35,101 bases of DNA from Bradyrhizobium embrapense (GTDB lineage: Bacteria; Pseudomonadota; Alphaproteobacteria; Rhizobiales; Xanthobacteraceae): assembly GCF_001189235.2 (NCBI RefSeq), contig NZ_LFIP02000021.1:1-35101 (forward strand). The letters run 5' to 3'. The position numbers and the translations under genes were made by a program. A model generated the notes under the pieces. That model was not told where the DNA came from. It saw only the letters and a list, made by a program, of their open reading frames with translations, and made no database searches. Below, one piece after another: positions 16,863 to 23,593 of this stretch. The number at the start of each line of letters is the position of its first letter. The first letter of the stretch is position 1.

Positions 16863-17221
16863 AGCGTTCCTAGTCCCAATCTTTATCCCGATGGCGCTCG
16901 CACGAAATCGCGCCAGTTAATCGCGTCAGAAGCGGTCAGGTTTAATGGGGTTGAGCTGTGTGTGCCGTCGATTGATCTCAATTTGCGGCGCCGCAACAAA
17001 CACTCCCTTAACCCGGACGGACGGCCGGGGCAACCCGGTTTGCGGCATGCTGCCGCCCGGCACAGGCCATTGACGCCGTTAAAATCCCGTTACGTGATCT
17101 CTGTCACATTTGTGTTTTGCAGAGATTCATGTAGCTTTCCAAAGGCTTGCGGATTTGGGGGAGGACCGGAGGAAACACCGCCGGGGCGGCGGCGTTAACC
17201 GGTTCCTTGAGAAAGGCATTC
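16863..17221. other. Divergent 359-bp spacer, mostly regulatory
   Basis: No coding frame is supported. It separates the pseudo-caspase gene (minus) and the DxDTTA-protein gene (plus) and so should contain both promoters. The only strong motif is the Crp-type site at 17093-17108. A possible -10 element TAGCTT (17132-17137) would place the site centre near -43 of a plus-strand start, close to a class II CRP arrangement. Confidence 0.5.
17093..17108. promoter_or_regulatory. Candidate Crp binding site CGTGA-N6-TCACA
   Basis: CGTGATCTCTGTCACA matches the CRP consensus TGTGA-N6-TCACA at 9 of 10 conserved positions with the exact 6-bp spacer. It lies 113 bp before the ATG at 17222. The Crp-family protein encoded at 7674-8348 has a recognition helix suited to such sites, making it the natural candidate regulator, but the link is inferred. 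Confidence 0.5.
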
Positions 17222-18952
17222 ATGAGCCTTCACGATATCGCCGGGACGGTCTGCCGGGCGCTGACCGCCAGGAAGGACGGTCCGTCGCTCTACGACGTCT
17301 GCGACCCCGTGCTGCAGGCCTATCGCGGCGGCGATGCCCATCTCGGAAAATTCTACCGGACCGCGCTCGGCAATCCGCCGCTGCGCGCGCTGCTCCGCCG
17401 CACCGGGCTTCCGGCGCTGAAGGACCCCGACCGGCTTGCAGGGCTGCGCGCGGCGCTGACCGCGGCGCGCGACGCCGAAACGCCGGACTGGGCGGCGATC
17501 GGCGCGCCCGTCGCTGACCTGATGGACGGCATCGGCGTGCGCCACCCCGCCCTGCCGGCCGCGACCGCACCTCACCATCCACCCGCTATCGCCGAGATCG
17601 ACCGCGTAATCCGCCTGACCGGCGCGCATCTGCTGCGCTCGTTCGGCAAAAACGGCTTCATCCCGACCTATGCCGCCTTCAACCTGATCGGCGATCCCGA
17701 CATCGGCGGGCGCGAGATGCTGATGGCACTGACCGGCCTCAACGCACGCGGCTACAAGAATTCGACCTTGCTGTTCAGCCTGGCACGGATCTTCATCGCG
17801 CATTCGCCGGCGCGCACGCTGATCAACCCGCCGTGGCGCGGTATCGCCGAGCCGATGTGGGAGCCGGTGCAGATCCGCCACCGCTCGGCCTATTACGACG
17901 CATTCTTCACCGAGGCGCTGCTCGGCTTTGTCGAGACCGGGCTTGCCGCGCCGGACGAAGCAAGTGCTGCGCGGCGTGCGATCGCCGAGATGGTGGCGTT
18001 CTGCCTGAAGACCAGCGCCGAGGAGGTTCCGTCGCATGACGGCTCGGTCGTCAAGGTGATCACCGCGCTGGCGCCGGGGCGGCATCCGCGGTTCTCGCGC
18101 TTCTTCTCCCAGATCAAGCAGGACCTCGGCTTCGGCGTCTACGTGCCCGACTGCGACACCACCGCGTGTTCGTTCTCGGCCGCCACACAAGCCGGCTCCG
18201 ACGATCCGATCCTCGAGCAGCCGCTGCTGGATTTCTATCGCGGCTACCAGGTGCGCGCGGGCGCCAACGAGCCGCGCGTTACCGTGCCGCTCAACGACAA
18301 TATCGATTACGAAGGCGGCGTCGTCACCTGGATCGACAACCTTAGGGGCGAACGGCCCTACGGCAACGACCTCGATCCGACGCTGAACCTCGACATCCTC
18401 GAGGTCTCGTTCCGCAACCTTGTCCGCTGGCAGATCATCGAGACGCCGCACCGGCTGGAGACGGTGCATCGCATCATCGCCTTCCAGAAGAATCTGGTCG
18501 AAAGCGGCGCGTTCAAAAATCCGCGCTCGCACATCTATTATCTGCCGGAGCTCTATTCGGCCTATTTCGGCCGCTGCTACGCCGCCTTCATCGCGCTGCC
18601 GCTGGCGGCGCAGCGCATCATCGATCCCGGCAACGTGTTTGCGCTGATCCGTGCCCGCGTGCTGGGCTATGTGCGAGGCGAGCTGATCGCGCATGAGATG
18701 AACCCGTTCGACGCGGCGCTCGCGCTGATGGCGCTGGCGCATCTTGGCGCCGAGGTCTCGACCTTCACGCCCGCGCTGCACTGCATCGTGCAGGGCCTCG
18801 GCGAGGGCGGCCGCAAGGGACCCTATGAGGCCTATGAATGGAACAAGATGAAGACGCCGACGCGGATCCTGGTCGGCGGGCCCGAGGTGACGTCGGCCTT
18901 CGTGCTGATGGCCCTCGCGCTGGCGAGGAAGCGGATGACGGGCGTTGCGTAG
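17222..18952 (+). CDS. Unrecognised 576-residue protein with a DxDTTA motif, possibly alpha-toroid cyclase-like
   Basis: No named family recognised with certainty. The protein is soluble-looking, mostly helical, without a signal peptide. At residues 310-315 it has DCDTTA in the context YVPDCDTTACSFSAA. This resembles the DxD(D/T)TA acid motif of class II terpene cyclases, whose middle Asp protonates the substrate. Helical repeat-like segments elsewhere, such as NPFDAALALMALAHLGAE and GGPEVTSAFVLMALALARKR near the end, would suit an alpha/alpha-toroid as in terpene cyclases and prenyltransferases. Classical QW repeats are not seen. The ATG at 17222 is preferred over an upstream frame start because the extension looks non-coding. 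A Crp-type site lies upstream and the pseudo-caspase gene is divergent. The cyclase idea is a hypothesis, perhaps one in three. Confidence 0.8.
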   Translation: MSLHDIAGTVCRALTARKDGPSLYDVCDPVLQAYRGGDAHLGKFYRTALGNPPLRALLRRTGLPALKDPDRLAGLRAALTAARDAETPDWAAIGAPVADLMDGIGVRHPALPAATAPHHPPAIAEIDRVIRLTGAHLLRSFGKNGFIPTYAAFNLIGDPDIGGREMLMALTGLNARGYKNSTLLFSLARIFIAHSPARTLINPPWRGIAEPMWEPVQIRHRSAYYDAFFTEALLGFVETGLAAPDEASAARRAIAEMVAFCLKTSAEEVPSHDGSVVKVITALAPGRHPRFSRFFSQIKQDLGFGVYVPDCDTTACSFSAATQAGSDDPILEQPLLDFYRGYQVRAGANEPRVTVPLNDNIDYEGGVVTWIDNLRGERPYGNDLDPTLNLDILEVSFRNLVRWQIIETPHRLETVHRIIAFQKNLVESGAFKNPRSHIYYLPELYSAYFGRCYAAFIALPLAAQRIIDPGNVFALIRARVLGYVRGELIAHEMNPFDAALALMALAHLGAEVSTFTPALHCIVQGLGEGGRKGPYEAYEWNKMKTPTRILVGGPEVTSAFVLMALALARKRMTGVA

Positions 18953-18956
18953 TTGC

Positions 18957-19042
18957 GTAGGCCGGATGGAGCGAAGCGTAATCCGGGGTCCTTTACCGCG
19001 GACACGGCTTCCCGGATTACGCTTCGCTCCATCCGGGCTACG
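18957..19042. repeat. Intergenic palindrome, CGTAGCCCGGATGGAGCG family, copy 1
   Basis: The left arm CGTAGGCCGGATGGAGCGAA continues to TAATCCGGG (18957-18987). It is matched by the right arm CCCGGATTACGCTTCGCTCC continuing to ATCCGGGCTACG (19011-19042). It begins 4 bp after the stop of the DxDTTA-protein gene and could terminate it. A related copy is at 28879-28965. Confidence 0.85.
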
Positions 19043-19137
19043 GGACTGCGAATGGCGCGTTCATGAACGGATGACGCGAAGTTGAAACTGGCGGAAACAC
19101 AACACCACTGGCAGGGTTGCCCAATTGCCCGCACAAT

Positions 19138-19201
19138 CCTTGACGATCCTTGCCTTGACGATCCTTTGCCTTGACGATCCTTTTCCCTTGCCGATCCTCT
19201 G
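19138..19201. repeat. Four tandem ~16-bp repeats CCTTGACGATCCTTTG
   Basis: Three near-identical units (19138-19152, 19153-19168, 19169-19184) differ only in the number of Ts, and a fourth diverged unit (CCTTGCCGATCCTCTG) starts at 19186. They lie 40-100 bp before the SNase-like gene. Each of the first three contains TTGACG, a perfect -35-like hexamer core, so the array could offer alternative promoters or be simple slippage-prone DNA. Confidence 0.8.
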
Positions 19202-19241
19202 GGCGCTGAACGCTGAACGAATAACCTGGCCGGGAACGCCG

Positions 19242-19967
19242 ATGCTCAAGACGCTGCTCACTGCTGGCCTGCTGCTGTCGCTGCCGACGCTGGCTGTCGC
19301 CGCCGACATCACCGGCGTGCCGAAGATCCGCGACGGCGACCAACTCATGATCGGCAGCGTCAAGATCCGGCTCGGCGGCATCGATGCGCCGTCGACCGAT
19401 CAGCTCTGCCTCAACACCAAGGGTGAGCGCTGGACCTGCGGCGTCGCCGCCCGCGACGAGCTGATCAAGCATGCCGGCAACAAGAGCTGGACCTGCCACG
19501 CGCGCTCGGTCGATCGCCGCGGCCGCACCATCGCGCGCTGCGAGGTCGACGGCGAGGACATCCAGAAGTGGATGGTCGCGAGCGGCTGGGCGCTGGCCTA
19601 TACCCGCCTCTCGCGTGACTACGAAGCCGACGAGAAGGCCGCGCGCGAGGCAAAAGCCGGGATGTGGCAGGGCGCGTTCATCGCGCCGTGGGACTGGCGC
19701 GTGCGCAACAAGAAGACCGCCGTGCTCGGTGCCGCGAAGGTGCCGGAGAGTGCGCACTCGATCCTGCTCGCGTCCGCCTCCGGCCCGGTTGCGCCCTCGC
19801 CCGACTGCACCATCAAGGGCAACGTCAACCGCTCCGGCGAATGCATCTTCCACCAGCCGACCAGCCGCTGGTACGCCAAGATCGAGATGAAGATATCAAA
19901 GGGCACGCGCTGGTTCTGCTCGGTCGAGGAAGCCGAGGCCGCCGGCTGCCGCGAGACGCGGCGCTAG
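19242..19967 (+). CDS. Secreted thermonuclease-like (SNase-fold) protein
   Basis: A 241-residue protein with a signal peptide (MLKTLLTAGLLLSLPTLAVA) and an SNase domain at about 21-150. Recognisable are the DGD start of the barrel (D33), KIRLGGIDAP with R43 and D48 (matching Arg35 and Asp40 of staphylococcal nuclease), and DRRGRTIARC with R95 at the Arg87 position. The Glu43 general-base position reads IDAPST, so Ser51 replaces Glu; activity is therefore uncertain. A C-terminal extension of about 90 residues contains SPDCTIKGNVNRSGECIFH, a Cys-containing motif common after rhizobial SNase domains. The ATG at 19242 places the signal peptide at the N-terminus. The LssY_C gene follows after 34 bp and is probably co-transcribed. 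Confidence 0.87.
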   Translation: MLKTLLTAGLLLSLPTLAVAADITGVPKIRDGDQLMIGSVKIRLGGIDAPSTDQLCLNTKGERWTCGVAARDELIKHAGNKSWTCHARSVDRRGRTIARCEVDGEDIQKWMVASGWALAYTRLSRDYEADEKAAREAKAGMWQGAFIAPWDWRVRNKKTAVLGAAKVPESAHSILLASASGPVAPSPDCTIKGNVNRSGECIFHQPTSRWYAKIEMKISKGTRWFCSVEEAEAAGCRETRR

Positions 19968-20001
19968 GGCCGGCCCACGTACTGATCCGGAAGCGTGTGT
20001 C

Positions 20002-20835
20002 GTGACCGACGTCGAAATCAACCCGCCTTCCGTGCGCCGGCGCAGCCGCCTCCGGCAGGCGCAGATGCTGCTGCTGTTCGTGCTGGTCGTCTATCTGATT
20101 GCGGCCTATCTGGTGCTGCCGGCACTGTGGACGCATTACGAGCACCAGAAGGGCCTCGCCAATCTGCCGATGGTGACCCGCACCGCGCAGGGCATTCCCG
20201 GCGATCCCATGAATGTCGGGCTGATCGGCGACACCAAGGACGTGGTCTGCGCGATGCACGAGGCCGGCTGGTTTCCGGCCGATCCGGTCACGCTGAAATC
20301 CTCGATCGAGATCGTCGGCTCCGTGCTGCTCGATCGTCCCTACAAGGATGCGCCGGTGAGCAACCTGTTCTATCTCGACCGCCGCGAGGACCTCGCCTTC
20401 GAGCGGCCGGTCGGATCGAGCGCGGATCGCCGCAACCATGTCCGATTCTGGCGGGTGCTCGACCAAGGCCAGGAGAAGCGCCCGGTGTGGCTTGGCGCAG
20501 CGACGCTCGACCGCAGCGTCGGCGTCAGCCATTACACCGGCGCGGTGACGCATCACATCGCGGCCGACCTCGATGCCGAACGCGCGCTGCTCGCGACCGA
20601 CCTCGAGTCCGCCGGCATGGTCACCGCGAAATACCAGGTCACCGGCGTCGGCCCGACCTTCGACGGGCATAATGGCGGCGGCGACCTCTATTACACCGAC
20701 GGCGAAATCTGGGTGCTGCGGCTGGTCGAGGCCTGCGCCAAGAACCACGGCACCGTCGAGCAGATCCCGAGCCCCGCCGCGACCCAGTTCAAGGACCAGA
20801 TCTGGCGTTCCGTGGTCGAGACCATCGACAAATAA
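20002..20835 (+). CDS. LssY C-terminal-domain membrane protein
   Basis: A 277-residue protein with a short cytoplasmic head, one membrane segment (LLLFVLVVYLIAAYLVLPALW, about 23-43) and a soluble domain that matches the LssY_C type. Matching elements are GDPMNVGLIGDTKDVVCAMHEAGWFPADPVT, KDAPVSNLFYLDRREDLAFERPVG, RRNHVRFWRV, VWLGAATLDRSVGV and HHIAADLDAERALLATDLESAG. LssY was described next to type I secretion genes in Legionella; the biochemical role is unknown. The start is GTG at 20002, placed where homology begins. It follows the SNase-like gene by 34 bp, so the two may share a transcript. Confidence 0.82.
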   Translation: MTDVEINPPSVRRRSRLRQAQMLLLFVLVVYLIAAYLVLPALWTHYEHQKGLANLPMVTRTAQGIPGDPMNVGLIGDTKDVVCAMHEAGWFPADPVTLKSSIEIVGSVLLDRPYKDAPVSNLFYLDRREDLAFERPVGSSADRRNHVRFWRVLDQGQEKRPVWLGAATLDRSVGVSHYTGAVTHHIAADLDAERALLATDLESAGMVTAKYQVTGVGPTFDGHNGGGDLYYTDGEIWVLRLVEACAKNHGTVEQIPSPAATQFKDQIWRSVVETIDK

Positions 20836-20969
20836 GCCGGCTGTGTCCCGCGCTTTTGGAAACGCTGGATTGCTTCGTTCGGCTCGCAATCGCGGCCGCG
20901 ATGGAATATCGTCGCGACCTGACCCCTCACACGCATGATTTGCGCTCTTTACCCAAAAGGAACAGGACG

Positions 20970-22154
20970 ATGACCGTTCGCGCGGGCCGGGAATTTCTGG
21001 CCATCCCCGGGCCCACCACGATGCCTGATCAGGTGCTGCAGGCGATGCATCGCCCGGCGCTCGATATCTACTCCGCCGAGATGTTCGAACTGACCGAAAG
21101 CCTGCTGCGCGATCTCTCGAAGCTGTTCGCCACCATGGGCAAGTCCTACATCTACATCGCCAACGGCCACGGCGCCTGGGAGGCGACGCTCTCCAACGTG
21201 CTGTCGCGCGGCGACAAGGTGCTGGTGCTGGAGAGCGGGCGCTTTGCGATCGGCTGGGGCCAGGCGGCGGCCGCGATGGGCGCCGATGTCGAGGTGCTGA
21301 AGGGCGACTGGCGCCGTGCGATCCGCCCGGCCGAAGTCGAAGAGCGGCTGCGCCGCGACAAGGAGCACAAGATCAAGGCGATCCTCGCCGTGCAGGTCGA
21401 CACTGCGTCGGGCGCCCATAACGACATCGAGGCGATCGGCAGGGCGATCAAGGCGGCAGGACATCCCGCGCTGTTCATGGTCGACACCGTGGCCTCGCTC
21501 GGCTGCATGCCGTTCGAGATGGACAAATGGTATGTCGACGTCGCGATGAGTGGCTCGCAGAAGGGCCTGATGACGCCGCCCGGCCTCGGTTTCGTCGCCG
21601 CCAATGACCGCGCCTGGGACGCCCACAAGAAGGCCGATCTGCGCACGCCGTATTGGGACTGGACCGAGCGCGAAGGCTCCGAGCACTACCGCAAATATGC
21701 CGGCACCGCGCCGGTGCATCTGTTGTTCGCGCTGCGCGAGGCGATCAACATGCTGCACGCCGAGGGCCTGGAGAATGCGTTCGAACGCCATCGCCTGCTC
21801 GGCGAAGCGGTGCGCCGCGCCGTCGCCGTCTGGGGCGAGGGCCAGGTGCTCGGCTTCAACATCGCCGAACCCAATGAGCGCTCCAACACGGTGACGACCG
21901 TGACCGTGAAGGGCGCCGATCCCGCCGCGATCCAGCGCTATGCCAAGGAGAAATGCGGCGTGGTGCTCGGCACGGGCATCGGCGATTTGCAGGGCCAGGC
22001 GTTCCGTATCGCCCATATGGGCCATGTCAACGCGCCGATGATCCTCGGCACGCTCGGCGTCATCGAGGTCGCGCTCACCGCGCTGAACATCCCGCACGGC
22101 AAGGCCGGCGCCGACGCCGCCATCCAGTGGCTCGGCGAGAACGTGAAGGCGTAG
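20970..22154 (+). CDS. sgaA: Serine-glyoxylate aminotransferase (class V aminotransferase)
   Basis: A 394-residue PLP enzyme expected to convert L-serine and glyoxylate to hydroxypyruvate and glycine, or alanine and glyoxylate to pyruvate and glycine. The N-terminal block FLAIPGPTTMPDQVLQAM, the cofactor Asp in FMVDTVASLG (D172) and the Schiff-base Lys198 in SGSQKGLM are all present. The C-terminal GIGDLQGQAFRIAHMGHVN is typical of the family. AAGGAACAGGA precedes the ATG at 20970; the longer open frame from 20856 has no family similarity. In methylotrophs the enzyme belongs to the serine cycle, but no other cycle genes are nearby. The IS110 element lies 48 bp after its stop. Confidence 0.92.
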   Translation: MTVRAGREFLAIPGPTTMPDQVLQAMHRPALDIYSAEMFELTESLLRDLSKLFATMGKSYIYIANGHGAWEATLSNVLSRGDKVLVLESGRFAIGWGQAAAAMGADVEVLKGDWRRAIRPAEVEERLRRDKEHKIKAILAVQVDTASGAHNDIEAIGRAIKAAGHPALFMVDTVASLGCMPFEMDKWYVDVAMSGSQKGLMTPPGLGFVAANDRAWDAHKKADLRTPYWDWTEREGSEHYRKYAGTAPVHLLFALREAINMLHAEGLENAFERHRLLGEAVRRAVAVWGEGQVLGFNIAEPNERSNTVTTVTVKGADPAAIQRYAKEKCGVVLGTGIGDLQGQAFRIAHMGHVNAPMILGTLGVIEVALTALNIPHGKAGADAAIQWLGENVKA

Positions 22155-22175
22155 GCTTCCCGGCGACGTGGCTAC

Positions 22176-22193
22176 GGATGAGCATGCTCATCC
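22176..22193. repeat. Perfect 18-bp palindrome GGATGAGCATGCTCATCC
   Basis: The sequence is identical to its reverse complement and lies 21 bp after the aminotransferase stop, immediately left of the IS110 insertion. There is no T run after it, so it is not a standard terminator; it could be a processing hairpin or a protein-binding site. Confidence 0.8.
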
Positions 22194-22202
22194 CGTCATC
22201 CT

Positions 22203-22379
22203 TGTAAGTCTCGAATCGCTGGATCGGATAGAGTGTCCGGTGCGGTAACGGACGGGAGACCGCTTCATCCAAGGGCTTTGAAGCCCGTGCCTCAGCGCGG
22301 CGCCCCGTCCGTTGTTCCATTGAACCCGAACAGTCGCGAGGGCCGCCTGGCGAGCCCGATTGCGCAAGGATGGGTGCAG
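22203..22379 (+). ncRNA. Candidate bridge RNA region of the IS110 element
   Basis: The upstream non-coding end has strong predicted pairing. AACGGACGGG (22247-22256) pairs perfectly with CCCGTCCGTT (22304-22313), and inside it GGGCTTTGAAGCCC (22273-22286) makes a second hairpin. IS110-group elements are known to encode a bridge RNA in the end upstream of the transposase, with target- and donor-binding loops. I did not assign the guide loops. The exact RNA ends are unknown. Confidence 0.5.
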
Positions 22380-23312
22380 ATGGACGCGATCTACGTTGGC
22401 ATCGATGTATCGAAGGACCGGTTGGATGTGCATATGCGTCCAAGCGGAGAGGCATTTGCCGTGGCGCGCGACGGCAAGGGCCTGGAAGACCTTGTTGCGC
22501 GGTTTGCGGCCTGTCCGCCAAGCCTGATTGGGGTCGAGGCGACGGGTGGCTTCGAGACGGTGGTCGCTGCGGCGCTGGCCGGCGCGCAATTGCCATTGGT
22601 TGTGATCAATCCGGCCCAGATCCGGCACTTCGCGCAGGCGGTTGGCCAACGCGCCAAGTCCGATCCGATCGACGCCGCGGTGATCGCGCGGTTCGTGGAG
22701 GCGGTGAAGCCCGCCTTGCGTCCTGTTCCGGACGAGCGGGCTCGCTTGTTGGCCGAACTGGTTGCTCGTCGCCGGCAGATCATCGAGATGATCGTTGCCG
22801 AACGCCAGCGCGAGAAGCGGGCCGAGAACGTCCGCGTCCGCAAAAGCCTTGCTCGGCACATCAAGGTCCTCGAGAAGGAGCTGCCGGAGATCGACAACGA
22901 CATCGATACACTGGTCCGCGGCTCGCCGGCCTGGCGGGACAAGGAAGACTTGCTGACCACCTTTCCCGGGGTCGGCAACACGCTGGCGCGCACTTTCCTT
23001 GCCGAGGTGCCCGAGCTTGGCGCGCTCAACCGGCGCCAGATCGCAAGCCTTGCCGGCCTGGCTCCGTTCGTTCGCCAGTCCGGTCGATGGAAAGGCAGGA
23101 GCAAAATCGGGGGCGGACGCACCACCTTGCGGCCGGCTCTCTACATGGCCGCGCTTTCGGCCATCCGATGCAATCCGCAGCTCAAGCTCTTCTATCGTCA
23201 CCTCGTGAGCGCCGGTAAGCCCAAAATGGTCGCCCTCATCGCCGTAGCCCGAAAGCTCATCACCATCCTAAACGCCATGCTCAGGGATCAAAAACCATGG
23301 CAACCCGCTTGA
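22380..23312 (+). CDS. IS110-family transposase (DEDD recombinase)
   Basis: A 310-residue protein. The N-terminal RuvC-like DEDD domain opens DAIYVGIDVSKDRLDVHM with D9, then GVEATGGFE with E53, and AKSDPIDAAVIARF with D95 and D98. A coiled region of about 120-180 follows. The C-terminal Tnp domain has TFPGVGNTLARTFLAEV and LAGLAPFVRQSGRWKGR with Ser235, the likely nucleophile. The length is normal and all key residues are present, so the enzyme looks active. The ATG at 22380 begins at the standard family N-terminus; an open frame continuing upstream to 22233 runs through the structured leader and is not expected to be protein-coding. Confidence 0.95.
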   Translation: MDAIYVGIDVSKDRLDVHMRPSGEAFAVARDGKGLEDLVARFAACPPSLIGVEATGGFETVVAAALAGAQLPLVVINPAQIRHFAQAVGQRAKSDPIDAAVIARFVEAVKPALRPVPDERARLLAELVARRRQIIEMIVAERQREKRAENVRVRKSLARHIKVLEKELPEIDNDIDTLVRGSPAWRDKEDLLTTFPGVGNTLARTFLAEVPELGALNRRQIASLAGLAPFVRQSGRWKGRSKIGGGRTTLRPALYMAALSAIRCNPQLKLFYRHLVSAGKPKMVALIAVARKLITILNAMLRDQKPWQPA

Positions 23313-23329
23313 CTAAGAACACAGTCGCT

Positions 23330-23593
23330 GAGGAGGCCGCGGGGCGCGCCGTCTCGAAGGATCTACGGCCGTGCTCGCGCCGCGAGAGAATCGGAGCACG
23401 CCGAGATATCCGGGCCTTCGAGACGCGCTTCGCGCTCCTAAGGATGACGGGACTGCGGACGCGCGATGACGGGCGACGAGCTGCCGCGACTTATTGAGCA
23501 GGCCCGAACACTTTTCGTCGTCATCATTTTCCGCTTTACTGCCGGCAACAGCCGGGCACGGATCCCTGCGACAGAACAAGATGGAGGGATCGC
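23330..23593. other. Gene-free stretch before the Fbp-type ATPase gene
   Basis: About 260 bp. The first part to 23452 is the remainder of the interrupted palindrome. The rest to 23593 should carry the promoter of the ABC genes. No clear -35/-10 pair could be chosen. Confidence 0.4.

Larger units (their letters stand above)
22203..23329 (+). mobile_element. IS110-family insertion sequence, about 1.13 kb, complete
   Basis: The ends were placed by reconstructing the interrupted host palindrome. CT at 22201-22202 on the left and CT at 23328-23329 on the right are the repeated dinucleotide, and the restored target reads CATC-CT-GAGG. IS110 elements lack terminal inverted repeats and recombine at a core dinucleotide, often CT, which fits. 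The element has one transposase gene, a 177-bp structured 5' end and a very short 3' end. No target-site duplication beyond the core is seen. It may move by one or two bases depending on which core copy is counted. Confidence 0.75.
22191..23452. repeat. Intergenic palindrome interrupted by the IS110 element
   Basis: Joining 22191-22202 (TCCCGTCATCCT) to 23330 onward (GAGGAGGCCGCGGGG...GTCTCGAAGG) gives an arm. It matches the reverse complement of 23410-23452 (TCCCGTCATCCTTAGGAGCG...GTCTCGAAGG). So a REP-like palindrome existed before insertion. Its remaining centre is 23366-23409. Confidence 0.75.

Noticed and set aside
19138..19201. CRISPR-like array
   Set aside because: The repeats are tandem with no spacers, only about 16 bp long, and no cas genes are present.
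22233..22379. N-terminal extension of the IS110 transposase
   Set aside because: The frame is open but passes through a strongly paired leader, and the family N-terminus begins at 22380.
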